Below, piece after piece: positions 55,780 through 64,000 of a DNA stretch of 64,000 bases. Below the pieces are notes generated by a model that did not search any database, was not told the DNA's origin, and saw only the letters and a program-made list of their open reading frames with translations. How positions within the stretch are numbered: the first letter of the stretch is position 1; each line of letters begins with the position of its first letter. This stretch comes from Pseudomonas abietaniphila (GTDB lineage Bacteria > Pseudomonadota > Gammaproteobacteria > Pseudomonadales > Pseudomonadaceae), in assembly GCF_900100795.1 (NCBI RefSeq), contig NZ_FNCO01000013.1, positions 124,001-188,000 on the forward strand. Reading direction: 5' to 3'. The translations under genes and the position numbers were made by a program.

Positions 55780-55868
55780 CTGTGGGAGCGAGTTCATTCG
55801 CGATCAATGGCACATGCGACACCCCTTTGTTGCATGAAGCCTTTTCGCGAATGAATGCGCTCACACAG
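55780..55868. repeat. Inverted pair of R0-type repeats
   Basis: CTGTGGGAGCGAGTTCATTC at 55780 and the inverted partner ending CTCACACAG at 55868, around 42 bases. Same class as the pair at 30086. Confidence 0.85.
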
Positions 55869-56023
55869 TTGCTCTGCTGAGCCGCGACTTCACGCAGGTT
55901 TCCATTTCTGCCAAGTCCACTTGCCATTTGAAACATTTCCCCTCGGGTCGGTTTTTCCTAGGATCCTTCGACGTCGTCGACGCCTGGTTCGCCAGCAATC
56001 CACGTATACGAAGGGAAATGCAC

Positions 56024-57454
56024 ATGTCTGATGCAACTGAGCGTCTGTGGGGGGCGCGTTTCAAATCCGGTCCTGCGCCAGCGATGGCCAACCTGTCACG
56101 CTCGCCCGCCATCTATTTCCGCATGACGCCTTATGACGTCGCGGGTTGCAAGGCGCACGCCCATGAGCTTGAGCGGGCCGGCCTGCTGGATGCCGACGAA
56201 ACCCGGCGCATCATCGCAGCGCTGCAGTCGATCGACGAAGATTTTGCCGCAGGCAAGGTTCACCCCATTCCGGCGGACGAAGACGTTCACACCTTTATCG
56301 AGCGCCTGTTGACCGAACGCCTGGGCGCGTTGGGCGGCAAGCTGCGCGCCGGTCGTTCACGCAACGACCAGACCGCCAACGACATGCGCCTGTTTCTGCG
56401 CGATCAGATTCGTGTTCTGACGCTGTCGATTCTCGATCTGCAAAAGGCCCTGGTGGGTCAGGCCGAGCAGCACATCAACACCGTCGCGCCCGGTTTCACC
56501 CACCTGCAACAGGCCCAGCCCATCGTCTTCGCCCATCACCTGATGGCGCACGCACAAGCGATTCATCGTGACATCCAGCGTTTGCAGGATTGGGACAATC
56601 GCTTCAACCTCTCGCCCTTGGGCGCGGCGGCAATGGCCGGTTCGGCCATTGCACGGGACCTGCAAAGCTCAGCCGCTGAACTGGGTTATGCCGGTCCGTG
56701 CGAAAACTCCATCGATGCCGTGGCCAGCCGCGATCACGTGGCCGAATTCCTGTTCTGCGCCAGCATGCTGGGCATCAACATTTCGCGCATGGCTGAGGAG
56801 TTCTGCCTGTGGACCTCGCGCCAGTTCCGCTGGGTCGAACTCGATGACGCCTACGCCACCGGCAGCTCGATCATGCCGCAAAAGAAAAACCCCGACATCG
56901 CCGAGCTGGCGCGGGGCAAGTCCGGTCGTTTGATCGGTTCGCTGACGGCCATTCTGTCGGTGCTCAAGGCGCAACCGCTGTCGTATAACCGCGACCTGAG
57001 CGAAGACAAACACGCCATTTTCGATGCGATGGACACGCTGAATCTGGTGCTGCCCGCCTTTGCCGGCATGGTCCAGACCATGACCGTACGCACCGACGAA
57101 CTGCTGCGTCAGGCCCCGTTGGGTTTCACCCTCGCCACCGAGGTCGCTGACTGGCTGGCCGTGCGCGGCGTGCCGTTCAAGGAAGCCCACGAGATCACCG
57201 GGCAATTGGTGCAACTGTGCGAAGCGCAGGACATCGGGCTGGAAGAGCTCACACCGGCCATGCTCGCGCAGACCGACACGCGCTTGACGCCTGAGGTGCT
57301 GGAAAGCCTGACGCTGGACGCCGCACTGGCTGCCCGAAGCGGTTGGGGCGGGACCGCGCCTGTTCGCGTGGTCGAGCAGATCGCGCGGTTCAAGCAGCAG
57401 ATGGTGGCGCAAGAGCAGTGGGCCAATGACTACAACGGCCCTCGGGGTGGATAA
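56024..57454 (+). CDS. argH: Argininosuccinate lyase family protein (probable second copy)
   Basis: A 476-residue protein of the argininosuccinate lyase/fumarase superfamily. Motifs are SRNDQTANDM, the catalytic-loop GSSIMPQKKNPD (G280-S282 region) and LSYNRDLSEDK. The ATG at 56024 has AAGGGA 7 bases upstream. It lies alone, not with other arginine genes. The pseudomonad housekeeping argH is usually elsewhere, so this may be a paralogue with another role, such as arginine metabolism under special conditions. Function by family only. Confidence 0.88.
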   Translation: MSDATERLWGARFKSGPAPAMANLSRSPAIYFRMTPYDVAGCKAHAHELERAGLLDADETRRIIAALQSIDEDFAAGKVHPIPADEDVHTFIERLLTERLGALGGKLRAGRSRNDQTANDMRLFLRDQIRVLTLSILDLQKALVGQAEQHINTVAPGFTHLQQAQPIVFAHHLMAHAQAIHRDIQRLQDWDNRFNLSPLGAAAMAGSAIARDLQSSAAELGYAGPCENSIDAVASRDHVAEFLFCASMLGINISRMAEEFCLWTSRQFRWVELDDAYATGSSIMPQKKNPDIAELARGKSGRLIGSLTAILSVLKAQPLSYNRDLSEDKHAIFDAMDTLNLVLPAFAGMVQTMTVRTDELLRQAPLGFTLATEVADWLAVRGVPFKEAHEITGQLVQLCEAQDIGLEELTPAMLAQTDTRLTPEVLESLTLDAALAARSGWGGTAPVRVVEQIARFKQQMVAQEQWANDYNGPRGG

Positions 57455-57475
57455 GCGCAATTCGATGTGACCTTT

Positions 57476-57562
57476 GTAGGAGCACGCTTGCCCGCGATTG
57501 CAGTGTGTCAGCCGACATTTAGGTGGCTGGACGAACGCAATCGCGGGCAAGCGCGCTCCTAC
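57476..57562. repeat. Inverted pair of REP units
   Basis: GTAGGAGCACGCTTGCCCGC at 57476 and its inverted partner GCGGGCAAGCGCGCTCCTAC ending at 57562, between the convergent argH and mmsB genes. Confidence 0.85.
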
Positions 57563-57577
57563 ACTTGGGTCGTGCGC

Positions 57578-58465
57578 CTATTCCTTCTTCCGATACCCCT
57601 CAACCACCGCCGAGAAATCCTTGCCGCCGTCACCACGCAAACTCATCGCCTGATACAGCTGTTGCGCCACGGCGCCCATGACCACCGGCTGATGCGCCAC
57701 CCGTGCGGCCTCGGTCGCCAGCCCCAGATCCTTGAGCATCAGCTCGGCGCCAAACCCTCCGGTATACCCGCGCGACGCGGGTGCGGTTTCGACGATGCCC
57801 GGCCACGGGTTGTACATTTCCGAGCTCCAGCAACGGCCGGTCGAACTGTTGATGATGTTCGCCAGAATCGCCGTGTCGATCCCCAGGCGGTCACCCAGTG
57901 CCATGGCCTCAGCGACACCGATCATGGAAATCCCCAGGAGCATGTTGTTGCAGATCTTGGCGATCTGTCCCGTACCGACATCACCGCAATGGACGATGTT
58001 GCGCCCCATCTGCGCGAGGATCGGTCTGAGCACCGTGAAGTGCTCAAGGCTCGCGCCGACCATGAACGTCAGCGTCCCGGCCTGTGCGCCACCCGTTCCG
58101 CCAGACACCGGCGCGTCGCCGACCACCACCCCTTTTTGAGCCGCCGCAGCGGCCACGTCACGAATGGTTTGCGGGTCGATGGTGCTGCAATCCACGGCCG
58201 GCACGCCGGGCGTTATCCCGGCCAGCACGCCGTCTTCATTCAGGTAAACCGCACGCACATGGGCAGCGGCGGGCAACATGGTGATTACCAGTTCCGCACC
58301 TTCCACGGCGTGTTTGGGCGATTCGCTGATCCGGCTGCCGAGCTCCGCCAGCTCGGCGAGCACCTGTGTGTTGAGGTCGAACAGGTGCAACTGATGACCG
58401 GCCCGGATCAAATTCCGCGCCATGGGCGCGCCCATATTGCCCAAGCCGATGAATGCGATTTTCAT
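57578..58465 (-). CDS. mmsB: 3-hydroxyisobutyrate dehydrogenase
   Basis: A 295-residue NAD-dependent beta-hydroxyacid dehydrogenase. The dinucleotide motif is GLGNMGAPMARNL (residues 7-19), with the substrate motif DAPVSGGTGGAQAG and the catalytic-lysine region GQIAKICNN. It converts 3-hydroxyisobutyrate to methylmalonate semialdehyde in valine breakdown. It lies downstream of mmsA in the same direction with a 185-bp repeat-bearing gap. Confidence 0.93.
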   Translation of the reverse strand: MKIAFIGLGNMGAPMARNLIRAGHQLHLFDLNTQVLAELAELGSRISESPKHAVEGAELVITMLPAAAHVRAVYLNEDGVLAGITPGVPAVDCSTIDPQTIRDVAAAAAQKGVVVGDAPVSGGTGGAQAGTLTFMVGASLEHFTVLRPILAQMGRNIVHCGDVGTGQIAKICNNMLLGISMIGVAEAMALGDRLGIDTAILANIINSSTGRCWSSEMYNPWPGIVETAPASRGYTGGFGAELMLKDLGLATEAARVAHQPVVMGAVAQQLYQAMSLRGDGGKDFSAVVEGYRKKE

Positions 58466-58548
58466 GGTGTTTTCCCTTTTTCAGATTCAAACCACGGGAG
58501 CTTGGAAACAGGCGATTCCTTGTATGAGCGACCGGGGTGGCGGTCCAC

Positions 58549-58625
58549 CTTGCCCGCGATGGGTATCCAGACCCGCTACATCTCTATCGCCTGTCATGTC
58601 CATTGGCGGGCAAGCGCGCTCCTAC
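58549..58625. repeat. Degenerate REP pair between mmsA and mmsB
   Basis: The right unit (ending GGCGGGCAAGCGCGCTCCTAC at 58625) is intact. The left partner (CCACCTTGCCCGCGATGGG from 58553) has lost its GTAGGAGC head. Confidence 0.65.
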
Positions 58626-58650
58626 ACGTACTGCACGCCCGCGAGTCTCA

Positions 58651-60177
58651 TCAACGCAAATTGATCGTCGTGTTCACCCCGTCATTCACGCTGTCGTCAT
58701 CGAACCAGCGGCTGGTGACCGTCTTGGTCTGAGTGTAGAACTGCACCACCTGTTTGCCGTAAGGCCCCAGGTCGCCGAGCTTGGAGCCGCGCGAACCGGT
58801 GAAGCTGAAAAACGGAACCGGCACCGGAATCGGGATGTTGATGCCCACCTGGCCGATGTCGATTTCGTTCTGGAATTTTCGCGCCGCCGCCCCGCTCTGG
58901 GTAAACAGTCCCACACCATTACCAAACGGGTTGGCGTTGACCAGTTCGATCGCCTGATCCAGCGTGTCCACCTCCAGCACCACCAGCACCGGCCCAAAGA
59001 TTTCCTGAGTGTAGATCTGCATCCGGGTCGTGACGCCGGTAAACAGGGTCGGGCCGACGAAGTTGCCGTCCTCGTAACCCGCCACCTTGATCCCGCGCCC
59101 GTCCAGTTCGAGGGTTGCGCCCTCTTTCACGCCGCTTTCGATCAGGTCGAGAATCCGCTGTTTGGCGCGCTTGGAAATGACCGGCCCGACATCGGTGCCC
59201 GGCTCGTTGCCTGCGTTGACCGTGAGCTTCTGCGCCAACGTCTTCAAGTCTGGAATCCACTGCTTCGATGCGCCGACCATCACCACCACCGAGGTCGCCA
59301 TGCAACGCTGACCGGCCGCGCCAAACCCGGCGCCAACCAAGGCGTTGAGCGTCTGCTCGCGATTGGCATCGGGCAGGACCACCGCGTGGTTCTTGGCACC
59401 CATCATCGATTGCACGCGCTTGCCGTGCTTGCCGGCCAGGTCATAGACATGGGTGCCCACTGCGGTGGAGCCGACGAAGGATACGGCCTTGATGTCCTTG
59501 TGGGTGCAGATGGCATCGACCACGTCCTTGCCGCCGTGCACCACGTTCAGCACGCCAGCCGGCACGCCCGCCTCGACGGCGAGTTCCACCAACAGCATGG
59601 TCGACATCGGGTCTTGCTCGGAGGGTTTGAGCACGAAGGTGTTGCCACAGGCGATGGCCATCGGGAACATCCACAGCGGAATCATCGCCGGGAAGTTGAA
59701 CGGCGTGATGCCCGCGCAAACGCCGATGGGCTGACGCAACGTGTAAGTGTCGACGCCACCCGCCACATTTTCGGCGAACTCGCCCATTTGCAGCGTGCCG
59801 ATGGAGCACGCGTGCTCGACCACTTCCAGGCCCCGGAAAATATCGCCTTCAGCGTCGGCAATGGTCTTGCCCTGCTCGGCACTGAGGACCACGGCGATGC
59901 GTTTGGAGTGTTCACGAATCAATGCCTGCAGCTTGAGCATGATGCGCATGCGCGCGCCAATCGGCGTGTCACGCCAGGTCTTGAAGGCCCTTTGAGCGGC
60001 GGCAACGGCGGCGTCGACTTCGGCGGTGGTCGCGAACGGGACCTTGGCCAGCACCTCCTGAGTCGCGGGGTTGATCACGTCCAGCCACTCGCGGGTCTGC
60101 GATTCCACCCACTCGCCATCGATCAGCAGTTTGACGTGGGCCACTGTGGTGGTGTTTTTGTTCAGTGAGACGTTCAT
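58651..60177 (-). CDS. mmsA: Methylmalonate-semialdehyde dehydrogenase (CoA-acylating)
   Basis: A 508-residue ALDH-superfamily enzyme that makes propionyl-CoA from methylmalonate semialdehyde. The catalytic cysteine is C292 (FGAAGQRCMA). NFPAMIPLWMFPMAIACGN, GSTAVGTHVY and FFSFTGSRGSKLGDL are typical of MmsA. The ATG at 60177 has GGAG 9 bases upstream and fits the family length. It follows an MHS transporter gene (stop 60235), forming a transporter-mmsA-mmsB set. Confidence 0.94.
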   Translation of the reverse strand: MNVSLNKNTTTVAHVKLLIDGEWVESQTREWLDVINPATQEVLAKVPFATTAEVDAAVAAAQRAFKTWRDTPIGARMRIMLKLQALIREHSKRIAVVLSAEQGKTIADAEGDIFRGLEVVEHACSIGTLQMGEFAENVAGGVDTYTLRQPIGVCAGITPFNFPAMIPLWMFPMAIACGNTFVLKPSEQDPMSTMLLVELAVEAGVPAGVLNVVHGGKDVVDAICTHKDIKAVSFVGSTAVGTHVYDLAGKHGKRVQSMMGAKNHAVVLPDANREQTLNALVGAGFGAAGQRCMATSVVVMVGASKQWIPDLKTLAQKLTVNAGNEPGTDVGPVISKRAKQRILDLIESGVKEGATLELDGRGIKVAGYEDGNFVGPTLFTGVTTRMQIYTQEIFGPVLVVLEVDTLDQAIELVNANPFGNGVGLFTQSGAAARKFQNEIDIGQVGINIPIPVPVPFFSFTGSRGSKLGDLGPYGKQVVQFYTQTKTVTSRWFDDDSVNDGVNTTINLR

Positions 60178-60234
60178 TTCGATGTTCTCCATTCGAAGCG
60201 GCGCGGCTGCGAGGGCGCGCCGGGGATTCAATGT

Positions 60235-61563
60235 TCAGCCCGCGTGGTGTCTCGCCGGATCGCGCTTCATCAGCGCCGTGCAGACCAACGCAATCAGCGC
60301 CATGCCAATCAGGTAAACGATCACGTAGTGCGGGTTGCCGCCGCCCATGGCCAGCAGTTGCGTGGCGATCATCGGCGCGAAACCACCGCCCAGCACACCC
60401 GCCAGTTGCACCGAGACCGAGATGCCGCTGTAGCGGATTTCTGCCGGGAATTGCCGGGCGAAGAGCAGCGATTCGGGCGCATACAGAATGGGGAACACCA
60501 CGCCCACCGCGAGCACCATCGCCCACCAGACCAAGACCGGGTCGCGGGTGCCGAGCATGGCGAAGAAGGGGTAGACGAACGCGCACAGCAGCAACAGGCC
60601 CACGAAATACAGGCGCTTCTGCCCAACCCGGTCGGAGATGTGCCCGCACAGCGGCATGGTCACCAGCGACAGCGCAGCACCCGCTGTTATAGCGCCCAGC
60701 ACATCGGCGCGCGGGATCTGCAACTGGTTGGCGGCATAGGCCAGGGCGAACGTCACCGACATGTAGAACCAGGCATTCTCGGCCGTGCGGGCGCCAATGA
60801 TCGTCAGGGTCTCTCTGGGGTGATCGCGCAAGACCTTGAACAGCGGGACTTTGACCGCGACGTTGTCCTTTTTCAGCTTCTCGAAATCAGGCGATTCCGG
60901 GACTTTCAATCGGATCAGCCAACCCACCCCCAGCAGCACGACGCTGGCCAGAAACGGAATGCGCCAGCCCCAACTGAGCATGTCTTCTTCGGGCAATTTT
61001 GCGACCATGGCCATCGCCAGCGACGCCAGCACCAACCCTGCGCCGACACCGGTTTGCGGCAGGCTGCCGTAGAAGCCTTTCTTGCCTTCGGGCGCATGCT
61101 CGACCGCCATCAATACCGCCCCGCCCCACTCGCCGCCGACGGCCATGCCCTGCAAAAACCGCATCGCCACCAAGATCACCGCCGCCCAATAGCCGATCTG
61201 CTGATACGTGGGAATCAGGCCGATGATGATGGTCGGAATCCCCATGAGCATGAGGGTGAACAGGAGCATGGATTTGCGACCGATCCGGTCGCCAAAGTGG
61301 CCGAACACGATCCCGCCCAAAGGCCGACCGAGAAACCCCACGGCATAGGTGGCGAACGCCGCCAGCACACCGATGATCGGGTCCAGCGCGGGAAAGAAGA
61401 TTTTGTTGAAGATCAGTGCGGCAGCCGTGCCGTAGAGGAAAAAGTCGTACCACTCGATGGTCGTGCCCGCCATGCTCGCAGCACCGGCGAGCCGGTAGGA
61501 TTTGACTTTGCTGGTCGCGCGGGCGTCGGGTGCACCAGCGTGCGCCGTTATAGCGTTCTTCAT
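60235..61563 (-). CDS. MHS-family metabolite:H+ symporter
   Basis: A 442-residue MFS protein of the metabolite:H+ symporter group, with 12 helices. Motifs: GTTIEWYDFFLYGTAAAL in helix 1, GRPLGGIVFGHFGDRIGRKS, and RFLQGMAVGGEWGGAVLM. It lies 58 bases before mmsA on the same strand, which suggests it imports 3-hydroxyisobutyrate or a related acid. Substrate inferred from context. Confidence 0.92.
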   Translation of the reverse strand: MKNAITAHAGAPDARATSKVKSYRLAGAASMAGTTIEWYDFFLYGTAAALIFNKIFFPALDPIIGVLAAFATYAVGFLGRPLGGIVFGHFGDRIGRKSMLLFTLMLMGIPTIIIGLIPTYQQIGYWAAVILVAMRFLQGMAVGGEWGGAVLMAVEHAPEGKKGFYGSLPQTGVGAGLVLASLAMAMVAKLPEEDMLSWGWRIPFLASVVLLGVGWLIRLKVPESPDFEKLKKDNVAVKVPLFKVLRDHPRETLTIIGARTAENAWFYMSVTFALAYAANQLQIPRADVLGAITAGAALSLVTMPLCGHISDRVGQKRLYFVGLLLLCAFVYPFFAMLGTRDPVLVWWAMVLAVGVVFPILYAPESLLFARQFPAEIRYSGISVSVQLAGVLGGGFAPMIATQLLAMGGGNPHYVIVYLIGMALIALVCTALMKRDPARHHAG

Positions 61564-61662
61564 AAACTCCTCCGCTTATTTATTGTTGTGCAGGGTGTTA
61601 TGCGATGTGGGGTGCTGCGGTTATAAATCGCGTTAGCCTCTCTTGAATGTGTTCACGATCCC

Positions 61663-61765
61663 GGTGGGAGCCGGCTTGCTGGCGAAAGCGTCATGTCAGA
61701 TACATCGATGTTGACGGAGCCACCGCATTCGTCCGAACGCGGCCCGCACCAAGCCGGCTCCCACT
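61663..61765. repeat. Inverted pair of R0-like repeats
   Basis: GGTGGGAGCCGGCTTGCTGG at 61663 and the inverted partner CAAGCCGGCTCCCACTGGG near 61750-61767. It fills part of the 313-bp gap between the MHS transporter and the LysR gene; the rest shows no gene. Confidence 0.8.
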
Positions 61766-61876
61766 GGGTATCCATCACGCTCGAAATTCTTGCAGTACGA
61801 CACGTTGGATTGCGCCATGCTTCGGAGTATAGATATGCAAACTTCTAATAAGAACGCACATAAAAGCAGGTTCAAC

Positions 61877-62824
61877 ATGCAAAAAAACATCACATCCCTG
61901 AGCGCTTTGAACTGGGATGACCTGAAGTTTTTTCTTGAAGTAGCCCGCACGCGCAAGGCCAGTCTGGCGGCCAAGCGACTGGCGGTGGATTACACCACCG
62001 TGTCGCGGCGGATCAACTCGCTGGAGGCATCACTGGGCACACTGCTGTTCGAAAAGTCGCGCAACAACGGTTTTGTGCTGACGGCTGAAGGCCAACGCCT
62101 GCTGGGCTCGGCGGAGTCCATCGAAAGCACGTTGCACATCGCCTGCGAGCAGGTCTCCGGCTCCGGTGTCGCGTTGTCGGGTCACGTGCGAATGGGCTGC
62201 ACCGAAGGGTTCGGCAGCTTCTTCATCACCCCGCAACTGAGCCATTTCACCGACACCTACCCGGCCATTTCGGTGGACATCCTGCCATTGCCGCACTTCA
62301 TCAGCCTGTCCAAGCGCGAAGCCGATATCGTCATCGCCCTCGAGCGGCCGGAACATGGGCCGTACGTCTGCTGCAAACTGTGCGACTACAACCTGCGGCT
62401 GTACGCAACGCAGGAATACCTGGACAACCATGCGCCGATCACCCACGTCGACGATCTGGTCGATCATCCCTTCATCAGCTACGTCGACGACCTGGCGTTC
62501 AGCTCGGAGCTTTTGTACCTGAGCAACCTGCTCCCCGGCGCCCACGCGACGCTGCGAAGCACCAGCGTCATCGCCCAATACGTCGCCGCCCTGCAAGGCC
62601 GCGCACTGGCGATCCTGCCGTGCTTCCTCGCCGCTCAGGACTCACGGCTGCTGCCGGTGCTGGAAACCGAGGTGAACATCACGCGCCAGTTCTGGATGTA
62701 CTGCCGGGAGGACCTGCGCAAGCTCAAGCGGATTACCTTGTTGTGGGATTACATCCGCGAGACGACGGAGGCCAATCAGGCGTTTTTGTTGGGTGAAAGC
62801 AAGGTGATGATGTTTGTCGACTGA
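61877..62824 (+). CDS. LysR-type regulator, divergent to the mms genes
   Basis: A 315-residue regulator with helix-turn-helix KASLAAKRLAVDYTTVSRRINSLEASLG. I use the ATG at 61877, with GCAGG 6 bases upstream; the frame to 61790 adds a non-conserved N-terminus. It is divergent from the MHS-mmsA-mmsB set, so it is the likely regulator. P. aeruginosa uses AraC-type MmsR for its mms operon, so this would be a different control (inference). Confidence 0.88.
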   Translation: MQKNITSLSALNWDDLKFFLEVARTRKASLAAKRLAVDYTTVSRRINSLEASLGTLLFEKSRNNGFVLTAEGQRLLGSAESIESTLHIACEQVSGSGVALSGHVRMGCTEGFGSFFITPQLSHFTDTYPAISVDILPLPHFISLSKREADIVIALERPEHGPYVCCKLCDYNLRLYATQEYLDNHAPITHVDDLVDHPFISYVDDLAFSSELLYLSNLLPGAHATLRSTSVIAQYVAALQGRALAILPCFLAAQDSRLLPVLETEVNITRQFWMYCREDLRKLKRITLLWDYIRETTEANQAFLLGESKVMMFVD

Positions 62825-62831
62825 TCATCCT

Positions 62832-62929
62832 GTAGGAGCGTGGCTTGTCCCGCGGTCTGCCCGACACAGCCAAGGTGACTGATTTTACTGCCGCTGCGCG
62901 GCAGATCGCGGGACAAGCCACGCTCCTAC
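62832..62929. repeat. Inverted pair of REP units
   Basis: GTAGGAGCGTGGCTTGTCCC at 62832 and its inverted partner ending GCTCCTAC at 62929, with an inner GCCGCTGCGCGGC stem. Confidence 0.85.
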
Positions 62930-62963
62930 AAGATCACAGCAGGTCTAGATCGCACCTCGCCAC

Positions 62964-62989
62964 CATAGTTTAGAAATCTCTGAACTATG
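62964..62989. promoter_or_regulatory. Palindrome CATAGTTTAGA-N4-TCTGAACTATG
   Basis: Eleven-base arms with one mismatch, about 195-220 bases upstream of the gene at 63184. Dyads of this kind are typical binding sites of LysR or GntR regulators. No promoter elements were identified with confidence in the rest of the 62825-63183 gap. Confidence 0.4.
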
Positions 62990-63183
62990 CATTTGAGGTT
63001 TCCTATTCTTTCCGTTCATCGGGCGAACCTAAGATCGGCTTCAATAAAGGAGCCCGTCCAGTAGAGACACGGCCCGAAGATTGCCTTTTTCTGATGTGAC
63101 TGCCGCTGTAACCCGTTTCGGCTCGCGCCGTGGCGAAGCTATGTCATGTGTCAGCCGCAAGACGCAATCTTTGAGGACGCTCG

Positions 63184-64000
63184 ATGAAACTGGAAATCTT
63201 CCGCACGATGTGGGGCTACACCGCCAGCAAGGCCCAGGCACTGGACGAGCTGCTGGAAGCCGGGTTCGACGGCATGGAAGCGCGTCTGCCGCTGACGCCC
63301 GTCGAGCGTGCCGAGTTCGGCGCCTTCCTGCGCGCCAACCACCTGCCTTACATCGCCACGGTGTTCACCGCCTACGACGTCCTGCCCGAACAATCGGCGA
63401 CCACCGCCGAGCACCTCACCGATCTGGAAAAGAAACTCGCCTGGTCCACTGAGTTGAACCCGCGTTTCGTCAACGTGCTGGCCGGTAATGATCGCTGGCT
63501 GTTGCCGCAACAGGTCGATTTCTTCGGCCAGGCCTTGGAGCTGGCGCGCAAGCACGGGCAAATGGTGACCTTCGAAACCCACCGCGCCCGTTCGCTGTTC
63601 AACCCGTGGGTCACGCTGGAGCTGATCCGTCAGTTGCCGGACCTGCGTTTCACCAGCGACATCAGCCACTGGGTTGTCACCTGCGAGCGCCTGCTCAACG
63701 ACCCCGAAGACGACCTCAGTGCGTTCGTCGAGCGCGTTCACCACATTCAGGCCCGTGTCGGTTACGACCAGGGCCCGCAAGTTCCGCACCCCGCTGGCCC
63801 CGAGCGCGCAAAGGAACTGGCCTTCCATCAGCAGCACTGGGAAGCCATCTGGACATCCCAGCAGGCGCGCGGTTACCCGGTCACCACCCTGACCCCGGAA
63901 TTCGGCGCCGACGGCTATCTGCATCACCTCCCCTTCACCGACGTGCCCGTGGCCGATCTGTGGTCGCTGAACGTGTGGATGGCGAAGCATGAACGTGAAC
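63184..64000 (+). CDS. Sugar-phosphate isomerase/epimerase-like TIM-barrel protein (cut by window edge)
   Basis: An uninterrupted frame from the ATG at 63184 to the window end, at least 272 residues. GAGGA lies 6 bases before the start. The N-terminus is MKLEIFRTMWGYTASKAQALDEL. Metal-ligand-like residues occur in TFETHRARSLFN, FTSDISHWVV and TLTPEFGADGY, as in xylose-isomerase-type (AP endonuclease 2) TIM barrels. The substrate is unknown, and the C-terminus lies outside the window. Confidence 0.8.
   Translation, partial: MKLEIFRTMWGYTASKAQALDELLEAGFDGMEARLPLTPVERAEFGAFLRANHLPYIATVFTAYDVLPEQSATTAEHLTDLEKKLAWSTELNPRFVNVLAGNDRWLLPQQVDFFGQALELARKHGQMVTFETHRARSLFNPWVTLELIRQLPDLRFTSDISHWVVTCERLLNDPEDDLSAFVERVHHIQARVGYDQGPQVPHPAGPERAKELAFHQQHWEAIWTSQQARGYPVTTLTPEFGADGYLHHLPFTDVPVADLWSLNVWMAKHERE

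Noticed and set aside
60244..61626. 460-codon plus-strand ORF opposite the MHS transporter
   Set aside because: His/Gln/Arg-rich antisense shadow of a clear membrane transporter.

Overview
The window looks like part of a Pseudomonas chromosome (fluorescens/syringae side of the genus). It is GC-rich, uses typical Pseudomonas ribosome-binding sites, carries many Pseudomonas REP-type repeats between genes, and has a backbone in the same order as P. aeruginosa PA4494-PA4519 as I remember it: roxS, a SIMPL protein, dppA1-dppA2-dppA3-opdP-dppA4-dppBCDF, piuB-piuA-piuC-sel1, then speC. No tRNA, rRNA, CRISPR array, transposase or phage gene was seen. Family assignments come from recognising sequence motifs, not from searches.

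1-18.4 kb: the 5' end of the redox sensor kinase gene roxS (cut by the window edge), a 1.1-kb repeat-filled gap, a periplasmic SIMPL-domain protein, a HET-C-domain protein that appears to be inserted, and a large peptide-uptake locus with four paralogous periplasmic binding proteins, an OprD-type porin and one DppBCDF transporter. Hairpins separate several of these genes, which would allow different expression levels. An 0.88-kb gap with several kinds of repeat follows.

18.4-30.2 kb: an iron-uptake locus (PepSY/flavodoxin reductase PiuB, TonB receptor PiuA, divergent Fe(II)/2-oxoglutarate hydroxylase PiuC, Sel1-repeat protein). Between it and speC sits an AT-richer three-gene operon resembling the binary pore-forming toxin XaxAB. 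The B subunit is frameshifted at an A6 tract and a third gene of unknown function follows. speC has a candidate leader with a small ORF overlapping a terminator-like hairpin.

30.2-47.5 kb: an osmoprotectant-type ABC transporter operon, prfC (RF3), gamma-glutamyltransferase, and a run of single genes or divergent pairs: an epimerase-like oxidoreductase, an EamA exporter with a LysR regulator, another LysR, a TetR/GST pair with matching palindromes, MdaB, a TauE/SafE exporter, LysR and a cupin, and a PEP-mutase/isocitrate-lyase-type enzyme.

47.6-55.3 kb: a compact same-strand cluster of seven genes: exported alpha/beta hydrolase, lone E1/ThiF-like enzyme, MFS transporter, acyltransferase resembling autoinducer or N-acyl amino acid synthases, EctB-like diaminobutyrate aminotransferase, haem-oxygenase-like di-iron oxidase and cupin. 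A LysR gene follows. It has the composition of a small-molecule biosynthesis and export cluster and I cannot match it to a named pathway. It and the toxin operon are the best candidates for undescribed biology here.

55.4-64 kb: a class-3 glutaredoxin, an argininosuccinate-lyase paralogue, an mmsA/mmsB/MHS-transporter set for branched-chain or 3-hydroxyisobutyrate catabolism with a divergent LysR, and a truncated sugar-phosphate isomerase/epimerase-like gene at the right edge.
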